From Novosphingobium taihuense (GTDB taxonomy: Bacteria > Pseudomonadota > Alphaproteobacteria > Sphingomonadales > Sphingomonadaceae): a stretch of DNA of 64,000 nt. Shown here piece by piece: positions 1 to 8,739 of the stretch. The translations under genes and the position numbers were made by a program. The stretch covers positions 62,001-126,000 of the forward strand of contig NZ_VLKJ01000010.1 of the NCBI RefSeq assembly GCF_007830315.1. The letters are read 5' to 3'. How positions within the stretch are numbered: the first letter of the stretch is position 1; the number at the start of each line of letters is the position of its first letter. The notes beneath the pieces were generated by a model. That model was not told the DNA's origin, searched no databases, and saw only the letters and a program-made list of their open reading frames with translations.

Positions 1-1235
1 GTGAACAGCCCGAGCTGCTGGGTGGAGCTCTTGGGCAGGAAGGCTTCATCGCCGATCACGTTGAAATCGCGCGAGAAGTACTGGACGCCGCTGGCGCCCT
101 TCCACGCGCCGCGATCAGCCTGCACCAGTTCGACGCGGCCTTCGAGGCCCTTGTTGTAGAAGGCGGTGCCGATGCCGCCATCGGGCTCAAGCTCGAAGTG
201 GCGATAGGAGGCAAACCCGGCGCGGGCCTTGATCGACTTGAGGAAGCCTCCGCCGGTCTCGACCTCGGCGCGCAGGTCCACGCGATCCTGCGAGACGTCG
301 AGGCGGGGGGCCTCCTGCTCCTCGCCGGGGCGGATCGCATAGCGGGTGGGGACTCCATAGAGGCTGTCGTAGTGGCTGTAGGAAATGCCGAGGTTGCCGG
401 TATCGGTGATCAGCGCCGCGCCGACGCCTGCGGTCCAGGTCTCGGCAGCGGAGTTGGGCAGACGGCCCTTTAGGGCGGCGTTGGCGGCGAAGTCGATGCC
501 CTCGTCGATCTGGTCATCGGTTTCCGTCCCGGCATTGGCAAGCGCCACCGCGCGGGCCGAGGGGGCCAGCACATAGTCGCCCACGCGCAGGTTTCCGGTC
601 TTGAGATAGCTGCCGTCGGCATGGACGACGAACTGCTTGCCCACCGGCACGTCTACCGCCGCGCCGATCGAACGCTCGTTCGCCGCCGAGCCATAGGTCG
701 CCATGGCATCGACGTGCGCGATCTCGTCGGGCACGACGCGCGGAATGCGCTTGTCGATCACGTTGACGACGCCGCCGATGGCCGAGGAGCCGAACAGCAG
801 CGTGGCGGGGCCGCGCAGCACTTCGATGCGCTCTGCCAGCAGCGGGTCGATCACCACGGCATGGTCGGCGCTGGTGTTCGAGACGTCGAAGGCGCCGATG
901 CCGTCGGTCAGGATGCGCACGCGCTCGCCCTGCAGGCCGCGCAGCACCGGGCGCGAGGCGTTGGGGCCGAAGGAGGTGGCCGAGACCCCGGGCGTGCGAT
1001 CGAGCGTTTCGCCGATGGTCGGGCGGATCGACTGGGCGAGTTCCTGCCCCTGGAGGACCGAGACGCCGGAGATGATGTCCGCCCGGTCGCGGTTGAACGC
1101 GGCGGTCACGACGATCTGCGGCGGGGTCTGCGCGTGAGTGTCACCTTGATCATCGGCTGCTGGCGCGGGGGCCTGCTGGGCCAGGGCGGGAGCAGAGAGG
1201 AATGCGGCGCCGAGGAGAAGAGCGGTAAGACGCAT
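1..1235 (-). CDS. TonB-dependent outer-membrane receptor, 3' end outside the window (ZnuD-like, candidate zinc receptor)
   Basis: The reading frame starts at the ATG at 1235 and is still open at base 1, so about 411 N-terminal residues are visible. It begins with a classic signal peptide (MRLTALLLGAAFLSAPALAQ) followed by a plug domain: IVVTA, an NASRPVLRGLQGERVRILTDG segment, and LRGPATLLFGSSAIGGVVNV, then beta-barrel sequence. A SD-like AAGGA lies just upstream. The plug is of the kind seen in ZnuD-type zinc/heme receptors, and a Zur-like palindrome lies about 80 bases upstream, which supports zinc uptake. The substrate remains an inference, since no His-rich loop is visible in the part present. 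It would take energy from TonB; a TonB-like gene lies at 7.1 kb. Confidence 0.9.
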   Translation of the reverse strand, partial: MRLTALLLGAAFLSAPALAQQAPAPAADDQGDTHAQTPPQIVVTAAFNRDRADIISGVSVLQGQELAQSIRPTIGETLDRTPGVSATSFGPNASRPVLRGLQGERVRILTDGIGAFDVSNTSADHAVVIDPLLAERIEVLRGPATLLFGSSAIGGVVNVIDKRIPRVVPDEIAHVDAMATYGSAANERSIGAAVDVPVGKQFVVHADGSYLKTGNLRVGDYVLAPSARAVALANAGTETDDQIDEGIDFAANAALKGRLPNSAAETWTAGVGAALITDTGNLGISYSHYDSLYGVPTRYAIRPGEEQEAPRLDVSQDRVDLRAEVETGGGFLKSIKARAGFASYRHFELEPDGGIGTAFYNKGLEGRVELVQADRGAWKGASGVQYFSRDFNVIGDEAFLPKSSTQQLGLF

Positions 1236-1316
1236 GGATAGTCCTTGCTGGATTGCGACCTGCCACCGGCCTTGTTGGTCGTGCGGCACTCGCGGCTCCA
1301 TACAACCGCCATTCGG

Positions 1317-1333
1317 ATGTTACAACATAACAT
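1317..1333 (-). promoter_or_regulatory. Candidate Zur box upstream of the TonB-dependent receptor
   Basis: The 17-mer ATGTTACAACATAACAT has perfect outer arms (ATGTTA and TAACAT). It differs at two positions from ATGTTATANTATAACAT, the usual form of proteobacterial Zur operators. It sits in the 152-bp gap between the manA stop and the receptor start, 82 bases before the receptor ATG, in locally AT-rich sequence. Confidence 0.55.
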
Positions 1334-1387
1334 TACATGAATCTGCCACCCTTTTTCAGGTACGTGGCCGGGATCGCGAGGCAGGAG

Positions 1388-2191
1388 TCAGGCGGGTCGG
1401 ACGAGCAGGCAGGTGCCGGAGGACGAGAAGTCCACGCACTGAGCATCGGCGGCGAGCGCACACTGGCCTACGTCAACACTTTCGCTCGCAACTGTGATCG
1501 GAGCGTCCACCGGAATCACGAAGCATGGACCATCGTAGGCAGCACGCACATCAGGCGCAGGCTGGCCAACAACGCAATCGGCGGTGAAGTACTTGCCCGA
1601 TGCGAGCATCCCGGGCTTTGCCAGCACATCATGACGGCGCAGCGACGGGTCATGCGGCTCTCCCTTGGCCACTGCCACGCTCTTGTCGAGATGCAGTTCG
1701 CGCGGGCGACCATAGTCGTAAAGGCGGTAGGTAATGTCGCTGTTCTGCTGGATCTCGATCAGGCTGACGCCCGCGCCGATCGCGTGGACGGTGCCTGCCG
1801 GGATATAGAAGAAGTCTCCGCGCTTGACCGGATACCAGTCCATCAGGCCTTCGATGCTGCCGTCGAGGGCTGCTGCGCGCATCGTTTCTGCGTCGAGCGC
1901 TCGGCCGAAACCGATGCCCAGCTTGGCGTTAGGCTCCGCGTCGAGGATCAGCCAGCATTCCTCCTTGCCGCGATCATTCTCGCCAAGCTCCTTGGCCTGC
2001 TCGTCGCTGGGATGGACCTGAACCGAAAGCTTCTCAGACGTGAAGATGTACTTGATCAGGATCGAAGGAAGTTCCGGCGGCGGTTCGAACCAGATCTCGC
2101 CAATGCTCTTGCCCGAGAAGGATTGGAAAGGCGGGGGCAGATCGTTCTTCCCCCACGGTTTCTCGACCATCCGCCTCGGCAGCAATTTCAC
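1388..2191 (-). CDS. manA: Class I mannose-6-phosphate isomerase (phosphomannose isomerase)
   Basis: Interconverts fructose-6-phosphate and mannose-6-phosphate in the cytoplasm, the entry step to GDP-mannose. The protein is 267 residues, the short cupin form of the type I family. Zinc-site residues are visible: QVHPSD with Gln58 and His60, the KEECW segment (Glu77/Glu78) and GTVHAIG with His136, followed by the conserved IEIQQNSDITYRLYDYGR block. Its ATG overlaps the stop of the mannose-1-phosphate guanylyltransferase gene by four bases, so the two are translationally coupled. Last gene of the minus-strand glycan cassette. Confidence 0.9.
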   Translation of the reverse strand: MKLLPRRMVEKPWGKNDLPPPFQSFSGKSIGEIWFEPPPELPSILIKYIFTSEKLSVQVHPSDEQAKELGENDRGKEECWLILDAEPNAKLGIGFGRALDAETMRAAALDGSIEGLMDWYPVKRGDFFYIPAGTVHAIGAGVSLIEIQQNSDITYRLYDYGRPRELHLDKSVAVAKGEPHDPSLRRHDVLAKPGMLASGKYFTADCVVGQPAPDVRAAYDGPCFVIPVDAPITVASESVDVGQCALAADAQCVDFSSSGTCLLVRPA

Positions 2192-3228
2192 TGGTTGGCA
2201 GCTCCGGAAAGTTTGCCCACGGCCTGCGCACCTTCCGGCGTGCAGACAAGGACCTCATCGCCATCGACGACAATCACGAGGTTCGACGCGCCCACCACCG
2301 AAACGCGGGGGCCGTCACTCATGACCAGTACGTTGCTGCAATCCTTCAGTTCCGCCCTTCCGTGGACGGCATTGCCCGCTTCGTCACGGTCCTGCGCTTC
2401 GTGGAGCGCCTGCCAGTTGCCGATATCGGACCAAGCCATGGTCGCCGGGACCATCGCGGCCCGGTCGGTGTTTTCCATGACGGCATAGTCGACAGATTCG
2501 CTCGGCACCTTGGCGAAGGCGGCGCCATCGGGATGAAAGCGCATGCCGTCGGCAGTGCCCTTGTCCACGGCTTCGCGAACGGCAGCGAGGATCTGCGGAC
2601 GATGACGGCCAAGCTCTTCGAGGAAGGTCCCGACCTGGAACGCGAAAATGCCGCCGTTCCAGGCGTATTCGCCGCTGGTGAGAAACTCCATCGCACGCGC
2701 CAGATCGGGCTTCTCGACAAAGCGTTCGACCTGTCTGCCACCAGAACCTTCGATCACAAGGCCCCGCTTGAGATAGCCGAAGCCGGTCTCCGGCGCGGTA
2801 GGGACGATACCGAACGAAACAAGCCAGCCGGCGCGCGCCAGAGTTGCAGCTTCATGCGCGGCGGCGCGAAAGGCATCGCAATCGCCGATATGATGGTCGC
2901 TTGGGCAGACGAGCATCACCGCGTCTTCGGGCAGGGTCAGCGCGGCAAGCGCAATTGCTGCAGCCGTGTTGCGGGCCTCTGGCTCGACGATGATGCGGCT
3001 GTGCGCAACATCGGGGAGCTGCTCCTCGACATGGCCGAGATGGGCAGCTCCGGTGACCACCACGGGATCGCCAAAGCCATCCGCAGGTGGGCAGCGCAGC
3101 ACGGTGGCCCGGAACAGGGTATCTTCGCCGACCAGCGGCAGAAAGGGCTTGGGTCTGGATTTGCGGGAGCGGGGCCATAGGCGGGTTCCACTGCCACCGC
3201 ACAATATCACAGGAACTGTCTGGTTCAT
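2188..3228 (-). CDS. manC: Mannose-1-phosphate guanylyltransferase
   Basis: Makes GDP-mannose from mannose-1-phosphate and GTP. The protein is 346 residues and has the nucleotidyltransferase signature near the N-terminus (ILCGGSGTRLWPRSRKS, residues 8-24), then VEPEARNTAAAIALAAL and FVEKPD, all diagnostic of the ManC/XanB nucleotidyltransferase domain. It is shorter than the fused bifunctional PMI-GMP enzymes because the isomerase is the separate overlapping gene downstream. Phosphomannomutase, needed to link the two steps, is not in the window. A 44-bp gap separates it from the GH130 gene upstream, consistent with one operon. Confidence 0.93.
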   Translation of the reverse strand: MNQTVPVILCGGSGTRLWPRSRKSRPKPFLPLVGEDTLFRATVLRCPPADGFGDPVVVTGAAHLGHVEEQLPDVAHSRIIVEPEARNTAAAIALAALTLPEDAVMLVCPSDHHIGDCDAFRAAAHEAATLARAGWLVSFGIVPTAPETGFGYLKRGLVIEGSGGRQVERFVEKPDLARAMEFLTSGEYAWNGGIFAFQVGTFLEELGRHRPQILAAVREAVDKGTADGMRFHPDGAAFAKVPSESVDYAVMENTDRAAMVPATMAWSDIGNWQALHEAQDRDEAGNAVHGRAELKDCSNVLVMSDGPRVSVVGASNLVIVVDGDEVLVCTPEGAQAVGKLSGAANQ

Positions 3229-3272
3229 CGAGAGCCTTCAAATGCCGTGCTGCACCGCAGCGCGAACCTTTA

Positions 3273-4577
3273 CTAACGGGTCGAGTCCATCCTTGCCAGC
3301 AATTCCCGAACTGAGGTCGTCGCAAAGCCAACCGCGCTGTCGGAGATGCCGTAAGGCACAAGCAACTGGTCCTCCACCAGCAGAGCGCCGCAGGTATAGA
3401 CGACGTTCGGGACATAGCCGAACCGATCGGCGTCGATCGCGGTGAGCAATGGCTTGCTCGAACGGGCAATGACCTTGGACGGATCGTCCCGGTCGAGCAG
3501 AGCGCATCCGAGTGCATACTTGCGCATCGCACCGACACCGTGGGTGAGCAGGAGCCAGCCCTCATCGGTCAGGATGGGACTGCCGCAATTGCCGATCTGA
3601 ACGAACTCCCATGGAAACTCAGGCTCCATCAGCAGCACGCCGTCGTCGTCCCAGCGATCGAGGCTGTCCGAGCGCAGCAGGAACAGGTTCTTCCCGTCCT
3701 GCCGCCCCACCATGCAGTACTGCCCGCCAATCTTTTGCGGGAACAGCGCCATGCCCTTGTTGCGCCCTGCCCTGCCGAAGATGGGCTCAAGCACGATGGA
3801 GCGGAAATCGCGGGTGCGCAGCAATTCCGAACGGATCGCCGAGCCCGAATAGGCAGTATAGGTCCCGATCCATTCGTAGTCACCGCCGCCGTGATCGAAC
3901 CGCACAAGGCGCAAATCCTCGAGGCCGCCGCGCTGCTGCTCTGTCACCGGGAAGATCACGCTGTTCGAAAGCGTGCTTTCCATGTGGCGGTGGAGCGTGA
4001 CCGCACAGTCTTCGCCTTCGCACACGGTCAGGCTGTCATCGGGAAGCATGGCCGTGGCGAAGTGGCTTTGCGGCCAGAGATCGAACGCGCCATCCGGCAA
4101 GGCAATGCCTTCGCGAAACACGATGGAACTGATGTGGCCCTCGCCCACGGCGCGCAGGCTCATGACAAAACGCACAGCACCGCCACTCATTCCCGTTTGA
4201 TCGGGATGGGGCACGATGCTGGGATTCATCAGCGCTGCAGCGGCATAAGTGTATTCGTGGCAGAAGTAGGCCCCGATCAACCGCTTGCGCCGTATCGACA
4301 GGGCTGAGCCATCAAGGTTCAGCATCGACTCGATCTGGCGATAGCGCTCTTCGAACAGCTGCTCGGTTTGCCAGTGACGCTCCTCGAAATCGTGAAGGAC
4401 GCGCGCATACTCCTCGTCAGCCTCCTCTGACGTCAGCGAGACGACATCGGACACGAGCTTTCGCGCCCGGGCACCGGAGCCGCCCGGCCCCTGCCACCCA
4501 AGATGAAACGGACGAAGCACGACCCGCGAAGGATCGGCGTGAAGCCTCTGTTCAAGCACCCGCAAGCTGTTGCGCAC
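3273..4577 (-). CDS. Glycoside hydrolase family 130 protein (beta-mannoside phosphorylase-like)
   Basis: 434 residues. The five-bladed propeller landmarks of GH130 are present: MNPSIVPHPDQ (118-128), GGLEDLRLVRF (218-227, with the family's E-D-x-R acid segment), then repeated blade motifs such as GRAGRNKGMALFPQKIGGQY and NCGSPILTDEGWLLLTHGVG. GH130 members phosphorolyse beta-1,4- or beta-1,2-mannosides to mannose-1-phosphate or, in some clades, hydrolyse them. The linkage used here cannot be told from sequence alone. An N-terminal extension of about 110 residues, part of it highly charged, precedes the propeller. The start overlaps the end of the upstream glycosyltransferase gene by 26 bases. 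Confidence 0.85.
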   Translation of the reverse strand: MRNSLRVLEQRLHADPSRVVLRPFHLGWQGPGGSGARARKLVSDVVSLTSEEADEEYARVLHDFEERHWQTEQLFEERYRQIESMLNLDGSALSIRRKRLIGAYFCHEYTYAAAALMNPSIVPHPDQTGMSGGAVRFVMSLRAVGEGHISSIVFREGIALPDGAFDLWPQSHFATAMLPDDSLTVCEGEDCAVTLHRHMESTLSNSVIFPVTEQQRGGLEDLRLVRFDHGGGDYEWIGTYTAYSGSAIRSELLRTRDFRSIVLEPIFGRAGRNKGMALFPQKIGGQYCMVGRQDGKNLFLLRSDSLDRWDDDGVLLMEPEFPWEFVQIGNCGSPILTDEGWLLLTHGVGAMRKYALGCALLDRDDPSKVIARSSKPLLTAIDADRFGYVPNVVYTCGALLVEDQLLVPYGISDSAVGFATTSVRELLARMDSTR

Positions 4578-6915
4578 CCTTGCTGTTGATTTTCAAGGCA
4601 ATGGTATCTGAAGCATTCGGTTCCTGAGTGCCAGGCATTGTTCTTGGACGACGCGCGATTGCGGCCAGCGCATAGTGCGCCAACTGGAACGCGAGGATCG
4701 ATTCCGCTCCGCAGTTGAGGTTGACGCCCTGCGGGGTCACGCCATCTCGGCAGCGCCCGGTGGAGATGTCGCCAAGGACCTCGCCGCGATCGTTTCCTCC
4801 GAGGAACCAGCGATAGGCGGTCTCGGCATGGCGCAACCATCCCTCGTCGCCTGTAACCGCAAATGCCGCCGCCGCAGCGTCGACCGCAGCCCAAGCTTCC
4901 AGCGGTTGCTGGTCGAACGGCAGGTTCTGGTAGGGCTTGCCAAATGTTTCGGAACCGACCGCGCGGAAATGGCCCTGCGCCGAAATCTGCTGGCGCGCGA
5001 TGAAACGCAGCGAGGAAAGACCGCTTTCGATCCAGTCGTCGCGGTTCATCACACGCCCGGCACCGATCAGCGCCTGGGACAGGCGGGGGTTGTCGTAACC
5101 GAGAACCGCTTCGAACCAGGCCCAGTCGGGACGTCGCCCGGCATCAAGCAGGTTTGCCAGCAGTTCGCCGCCGTGACGCAGGCTTTCGCGCGCGCCCGAA
5201 TGGCCAGGATTGATCCGCAAGGCCTCGATGCAGCCAAGCATGACGAATGCCACGGTGCGAGGTGACTCCATCGCCGCGACGGGGGCCAGCGCGATATCGA
5301 ACCATTGCGTAGCCCAATGGCGCAGGCCTTCGTCAGGCGCATTGTTCATCGCGCCACCCAGGGCCCAGACTGTCCGGCCGTTGCTGTCACCCGAGCCGAC
5401 GGGCTCGCACCACGTCCGGTCGAAGTTCATGAAGTTTCGGAAGGCACGCCGGTCCGGATTCCAGGCATGCTGGATGAACGAGGCATAGACCGTGGCCCAA
5501 CGCTGCCGCTCAGCCAGTGGAACGGCATCGGCCACGCCCATCAACATAAGCGCGCGCACGTTGTCGTCTAGGCAGTAGCCATGGCGGCGGTCGGGCACGG
5601 TGCCGATCGCATGCTGGAAGATACCGGTGCTGTCGCTCATCGCGGTGACGCCGAAGAACCCGGGTGTCGCGAGCAGCGGCATGTTACGGACGGGGCGGAC
5701 CACGACGCTCTCAACCAGCGACCGCGCTGCTGCAGCAAAGCGTGGCCAGATCGTCTCGCGTCCCTTGGTCCAAGCGCGCTGCTGCACGGCGCGCAGCTCT
5801 TCGGGATCGTCGAGCAGGCGGTTGACGGCAGCGGCGATGACGTCTGCCTGACGGGGTTCGACCAACACGCCGACGCCCTCTGCCAACAGCTCGCGGGCGT
5901 GGACATAAGGCGTGGAGACCACGGCCTTGCCGAGTGCCACCGCATAGCTCAGCGTGCCTGAGGTCGACTGCTGCATGTTCGGATAGGGCGTCAGGTAGAT
6001 GTCGCAGGCCTCGATCTGGTCGAGCAGTTCATCGAGATCGAGAAAGCGGTTGTCCCACTGAACGTTGGCCCCGACGCCAAGGTTCTCGGCAAGTGCAGCG
6101 AGGCCCTCGCGATAGCTTTCACCCTCGGTTGCGACAAGATTGGGGTGGGTTGCGCCGACGATGCGATAGACCACGTCTGGATGGTTCTCGACGATGGCAG
6201 GCAGCGCCTCGATCACCGTTTCCAGCCCCTTGCCCGGCCCCAAAAGGCCGAAGGTCATCATCACGCGACGACCTTCGAGGCCCAGACGCGCCTTGCGGTC
6301 AGACGTATTGCGCAACGGGCGGTCAGGTGCCCCGTGCGGTATCACCACGATCCGCTCCGACGGCACATGATAGAGGTCTTGCAGCAGTCCCATCGAATGC
6401 TGGGACATCACCATGACACGCGAAGCCCGACGGAGGAGATGTTCGATGACCTCGCGCTGGCGGTCCGATGGTTTGGCGAGCACGGTGTGCAGGGTAACGA
6501 TCAACGGCGCTGCCACCCGGTCCACCAGTTCGAGCACCATATCGCCAGCCTCGCCGCCGAAGATGCCATATTCGTGCTGCAGCCAGACGGCATCGACGCC
6601 GTCCTCATTCATGCGGCGCGCGGCTGCGCGGTAATCATCGACGCGATCGGCGCGGATCACGCTGCGGGCACGCTCGTAAGTCAGAGGTGAGCGGGGATCG
6701 TCGATGACGTGAAGATCGACCGATACTTCACTGTGATGCGCCGCCAGTTGCTCGTAGATGTCGGTGGTGAATGTCGCGATGCCGCACTTGCGCGGCGCAA
6801 ATCCGCCGATGAGAGCAACCCTGCAGGCAGGCGCACCCTGTGAGCGGCGCAAGAAGGACAGGACGCCGGGAGCCGAAGTTTCACCGGGTCCGGACGCGAA
6901 GTCGATGGTGGTCAT
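4552..6915 (-). CDS. Two-domain GT4 glycosyltransferase with C-terminal (alpha/alpha)-type glycosidase-like domain
   Basis: The predicted protein has 787 residues when started at the ATG at 6915 (MTTIDFAS), 13 nt downstream of a GGAAGA ribosome site; an upstream ATG would add 46 unconvincing residues. Residues about 25-400 form a GT-B family 4 glycosyltransferase: GGFAPRKCGIATFTTDIYE, QHEYGIFGG, TFGLLGPGKG and the acceptor/donor region TPYPNMQQSTSGTLSYAVAL. Residues about 420-760 look like an all-helical toroid glycosidase fold (HGYCLDDNVRALMLM, QPLEAWAAVDAAAAAF). The pairing with GH130, ManC and ManA suggests synthesis and turnover of a mannoside, with GDP-mannose as the likely donor. Product and acceptor are unknown. 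Confidence 0.75.
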   Translation of the reverse strand: MTTIDFASGPGETSAPGVLSFLRRSQGAPACRVALIGGFAPRKCGIATFTTDIYEQLAAHHSEVSVDLHVIDDPRSPLTYERARSVIRADRVDDYRAAARRMNEDGVDAVWLQHEYGIFGGEAGDMVLELVDRVAAPLIVTLHTVLAKPSDRQREVIEHLLRRASRVMVMSQHSMGLLQDLYHVPSERIVVIPHGAPDRPLRNTSDRKARLGLEGRRVMMTFGLLGPGKGLETVIEALPAIVENHPDVVYRIVGATHPNLVATEGESYREGLAALAENLGVGANVQWDNRFLDLDELLDQIEACDIYLTPYPNMQQSTSGTLSYAVALGKAVVSTPYVHARELLAEGVGVLVEPRQADVIAAAVNRLLDDPEELRAVQQRAWTKGRETIWPRFAAAARSLVESVVVRPVRNMPLLATPGFFGVTAMSDSTGIFQHAIGTVPDRRHGYCLDDNVRALMLMGVADAVPLAERQRWATVYASFIQHAWNPDRRAFRNFMNFDRTWCEPVGSGDSNGRTVWALGGAMNNAPDEGLRHWATQWFDIALAPVAAMESPRTVAFVMLGCIEALRINPGHSGARESLRHGGELLANLLDAGRRPDWAWFEAVLGYDNPRLSQALIGAGRVMNRDDWIESGLSSLRFIARQQISAQGHFRAVGSETFGKPYQNLPFDQQPLEAWAAVDAAAAAFAVTGDEGWLRHAETAYRWFLGGNDRGEVLGDISTGRCRDGVTPQGVNLNCGAESILAFQLAHYALAAIARRPRTMPGTQEPNASDTIALKINSKGAQQLAGA

Positions 6916-7001
6916 GGCGTGCTGGTCTTCCGAATAGCTGAAGCAACCGCGAAGGCGCGGAAACTTTACTCTCGATGAACCAACGCAGTGGGGGCGATAC
7001 G

Positions 7002-7019
7002 GTTGCATTGCGATGCAAC
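7002..7019. promoter_or_regulatory. Perfect 7-bp inverted repeat upstream of the GT4/GH130 operon
   Basis: GTTGCAT-TGCG-ATGCAAC lies 87 bases upstream of the GT4 start, in the 210-bp gap between it and the TonB-like gene. Perfect dyad symmetry with a short spacer resembles a LacI/GntR-type operator. It is not followed by a T-run on either strand, which argues against a terminator. No regulator gene for it is in the window. Confidence 0.35.
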
Positions 7020-7125
7020 AAGAATCTGGTCCGAATTGCGCAGCTTGCCTCAAAAGCCTGCCATTTCATCACTATCGCCGATTTAAACCAGGTTTTGGCG
7101 TGAATGCAGCGCAGCAAAAGCGTAT

Positions 7126-7869
7126 TCAGGGCGCAAACCAGCGCTGCTCCCAGCCATATGTCGAGGCGACAGGTCGACCATCCGAATCTGTTGCTGGACG
7201 GAAGCGGAAGCGCTCGCTGGCAAGGCGGCAGGTCACCGCGTCAGCCTCGGGCACGCCGCTGGCCCGCCAGACCCGGCAACCCGTCACCCGCCCCTCGGCG
7301 CTGACATCAAGCAGAATGACGACGCGCTTGCCGATGCGCTCCTGCTGGCTCTTTGCCGGATAATCGCGGGTGGAGCGGATATCGCCGGCAATCTTCTCGG
7401 CCCTGCGGGCCAGACCTCCGCCCGAGCCGTTGCCACTGGCCCCGCTCCCCGTACCCATCCCCTCGCCACCGCCGCCGGTGCCTTGCCCCTGCGCCGCAGC
7501 GCCCGAACGGACATCATTGCCGGTGGACGCGACTGGCGGCGCGGGCTCGGGACGCGATGGGAGCCGCGAGCGGGCGACGACGGGCTTGGCTTTTGCCTTT
7601 CGGCCTTCCTCTCCCGATGCGCCCGCGGGCTCCGGCGTGGTTGGCGTAGGGCTGGGCGAGGGTTTTTCGAGAGGTACGTCAAACGTGCGCGTAGTGAAGG
7701 GATCGGCCTCGGCTCCGGTCTTCGCAGGCACGCCGCCAAAACCATGGATAACACCCCACAGCACGAGCAGATGCAGGCAAAGCGCAAACGTTGCAGGCAA
7801 CGCCCGGTCACGCCCGCTCTTGCGGCGGACGGCAAAGCTTCGCGAGTCCGGCGCAGCGATGTGTTCCAT
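7126..7869 (-). CDS. TonB-like energy transducer protein
   Basis: 247 residues from the ATG at 7869. Order of parts: a basic cytoplasmic N-terminus, one membrane segment (ALPATFALCLHLLVLWGVI, residues about 24-42), a long Pro/Ala/Gly-rich periplasmic spacer including a glycine-serine stretch, and a C-terminal TonB-type domain (VVILLDVSAEGRVTGCRV, then ASERFRFRPATD). Two Cys in the C-terminal domain may pair. It would couple the proton-motive force to outer-membrane receptors. It lies 84 bp downstream of fdhD on the same strand but has no functional link to formate metabolism; the start is uncertain because the frame is open 27 codons further upstream. Confidence 0.75.
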   Translation of the reverse strand: MEHIAAPDSRSFAVRRKSGRDRALPATFALCLHLLVLWGVIHGFGGVPAKTGAEADPFTTRTFDVPLEKPSPSPTPTTPEPAGASGEEGRKAKAKPVVARSRLPSRPEPAPPVASTGNDVRSGAAAQGQGTGGGGEGMGTGSGASGNGSGGGLARRAEKIAGDIRSTRDYPAKSQQERIGKRVVILLDVSAEGRVTGCRVWRASGVPEADAVTCRLASERFRFRPATDSDGRPVASTYGWEQRWFAP

Positions 7870-7953
7870 AGCCCCCGAAAACCTACGACCCCGGCGTTCG
7901 ATCCCGGGTCGCTCGCTTGTTAGACGTTTTGTCCGGCAGCGGAAAGGCAAGGC

Positions 7954-8739
7954 TCAGGATTGGAGCAGACTGTCTTTACGGGCCAATGTAACCAGACCGA
8001 GGCCGTGGGCAGCAGCCTGTTCCACGGCAAGCGTGGAGGCGGCCGAAATCGTGACAAGCAGGGGCACGCCTGCGATCACGGCCTTCTGCACCAGCTCGAA
8101 ACTGCACCGCGCGGTCAGAAGGACGAAATGCGCCGAAGCGTCGAGGCCAGCACGGGCCGCTGCGCCCAGCAACTTGTCGAGCGCGTTGTGGCGACCGACG
8201 TCCTCACGCACGAGCACGATCATGCCGTCGGGCGTGCAAAGCGCGGCGGCATGGGCTGCGCCGGTTGCCCGCCCCAGCACCTGATGCTCTCGCAGCGCAG
8301 ACGTGGCGCGAAACATCGCATCCGGAGCAACCTCTAGCCGCGCGGTGACCGGCGAGAGAGGTCGCATGACCTGCTCCAGGCTTTCGATGCCGCACAACCC
8401 GCAACTGCCTTCGGCCAGGCGCAGGCGGGCGCGTTCGAGCAAGGGCGCTGCGCCTGAAGCGGCGAGTTGCACGCGCAGCATCCACCCACCGGCTTCGACC
8501 GGCGCGGCATGCGCAGAAAGGAATTCGGCAGGCGATGCGATCAGCTGTTCCGAAAGACAGAAGCCCAGCGCGTAGTCTTCAAGGTCTGTCGGTGTTGCCA
8601 TCATCACCGCATAGCCGATGCCGTTGATCTCTACGGCAACGGGGGCTTCGTCGATGACCGGGCGCGTGATCGTGCGCGAGGGGCTGCGATCGGCGAAGTG
8701 CTCGCGAAAGCTGACCTCGCGCGCACCGTCAACCGGCAT
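7954..8739 (-). CDS. fdhD: Formate dehydrogenase accessory sulfurtransferase FdhD
   Basis: Transfers sulfur from IscS-type desulfurase to the bis-MGD cofactor before its insertion into formate dehydrogenase. The 261-residue protein has the functional CxxC motif (GSCGLCGIESLEQV, Cys113 and Cys116) and the family blocks EVSFREHF..RTITRPVIDEAP, YALGFCLSE, GAAHAAALC and VREDVGRHNALDKLLG. The start overlaps the fdsD stop by 11 bases, so it is the last gene of the fds operon, exactly where its product is needed. Confidence 0.95.
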   Translation of the reverse strand: MPVDGAREVSFREHFADRSPSRTITRPVIDEAPVAVEINGIGYAVMMATPTDLEDYALGFCLSEQLIASPAEFLSAHAAPVEAGGWMLRVQLAASGAAPLLERARLRLAEGSCGLCGIESLEQVMRPLSPVTARLEVAPDAMFRATSALREHQVLGRATGAAHAAALCTPDGMIVLVREDVGRHNALDKLLGAAARAGLDASAHFVLLTARCSFELVQKAVIAGVPLLVTISAASTLAVEQAAAHGLGLVTLARKDSLLQS

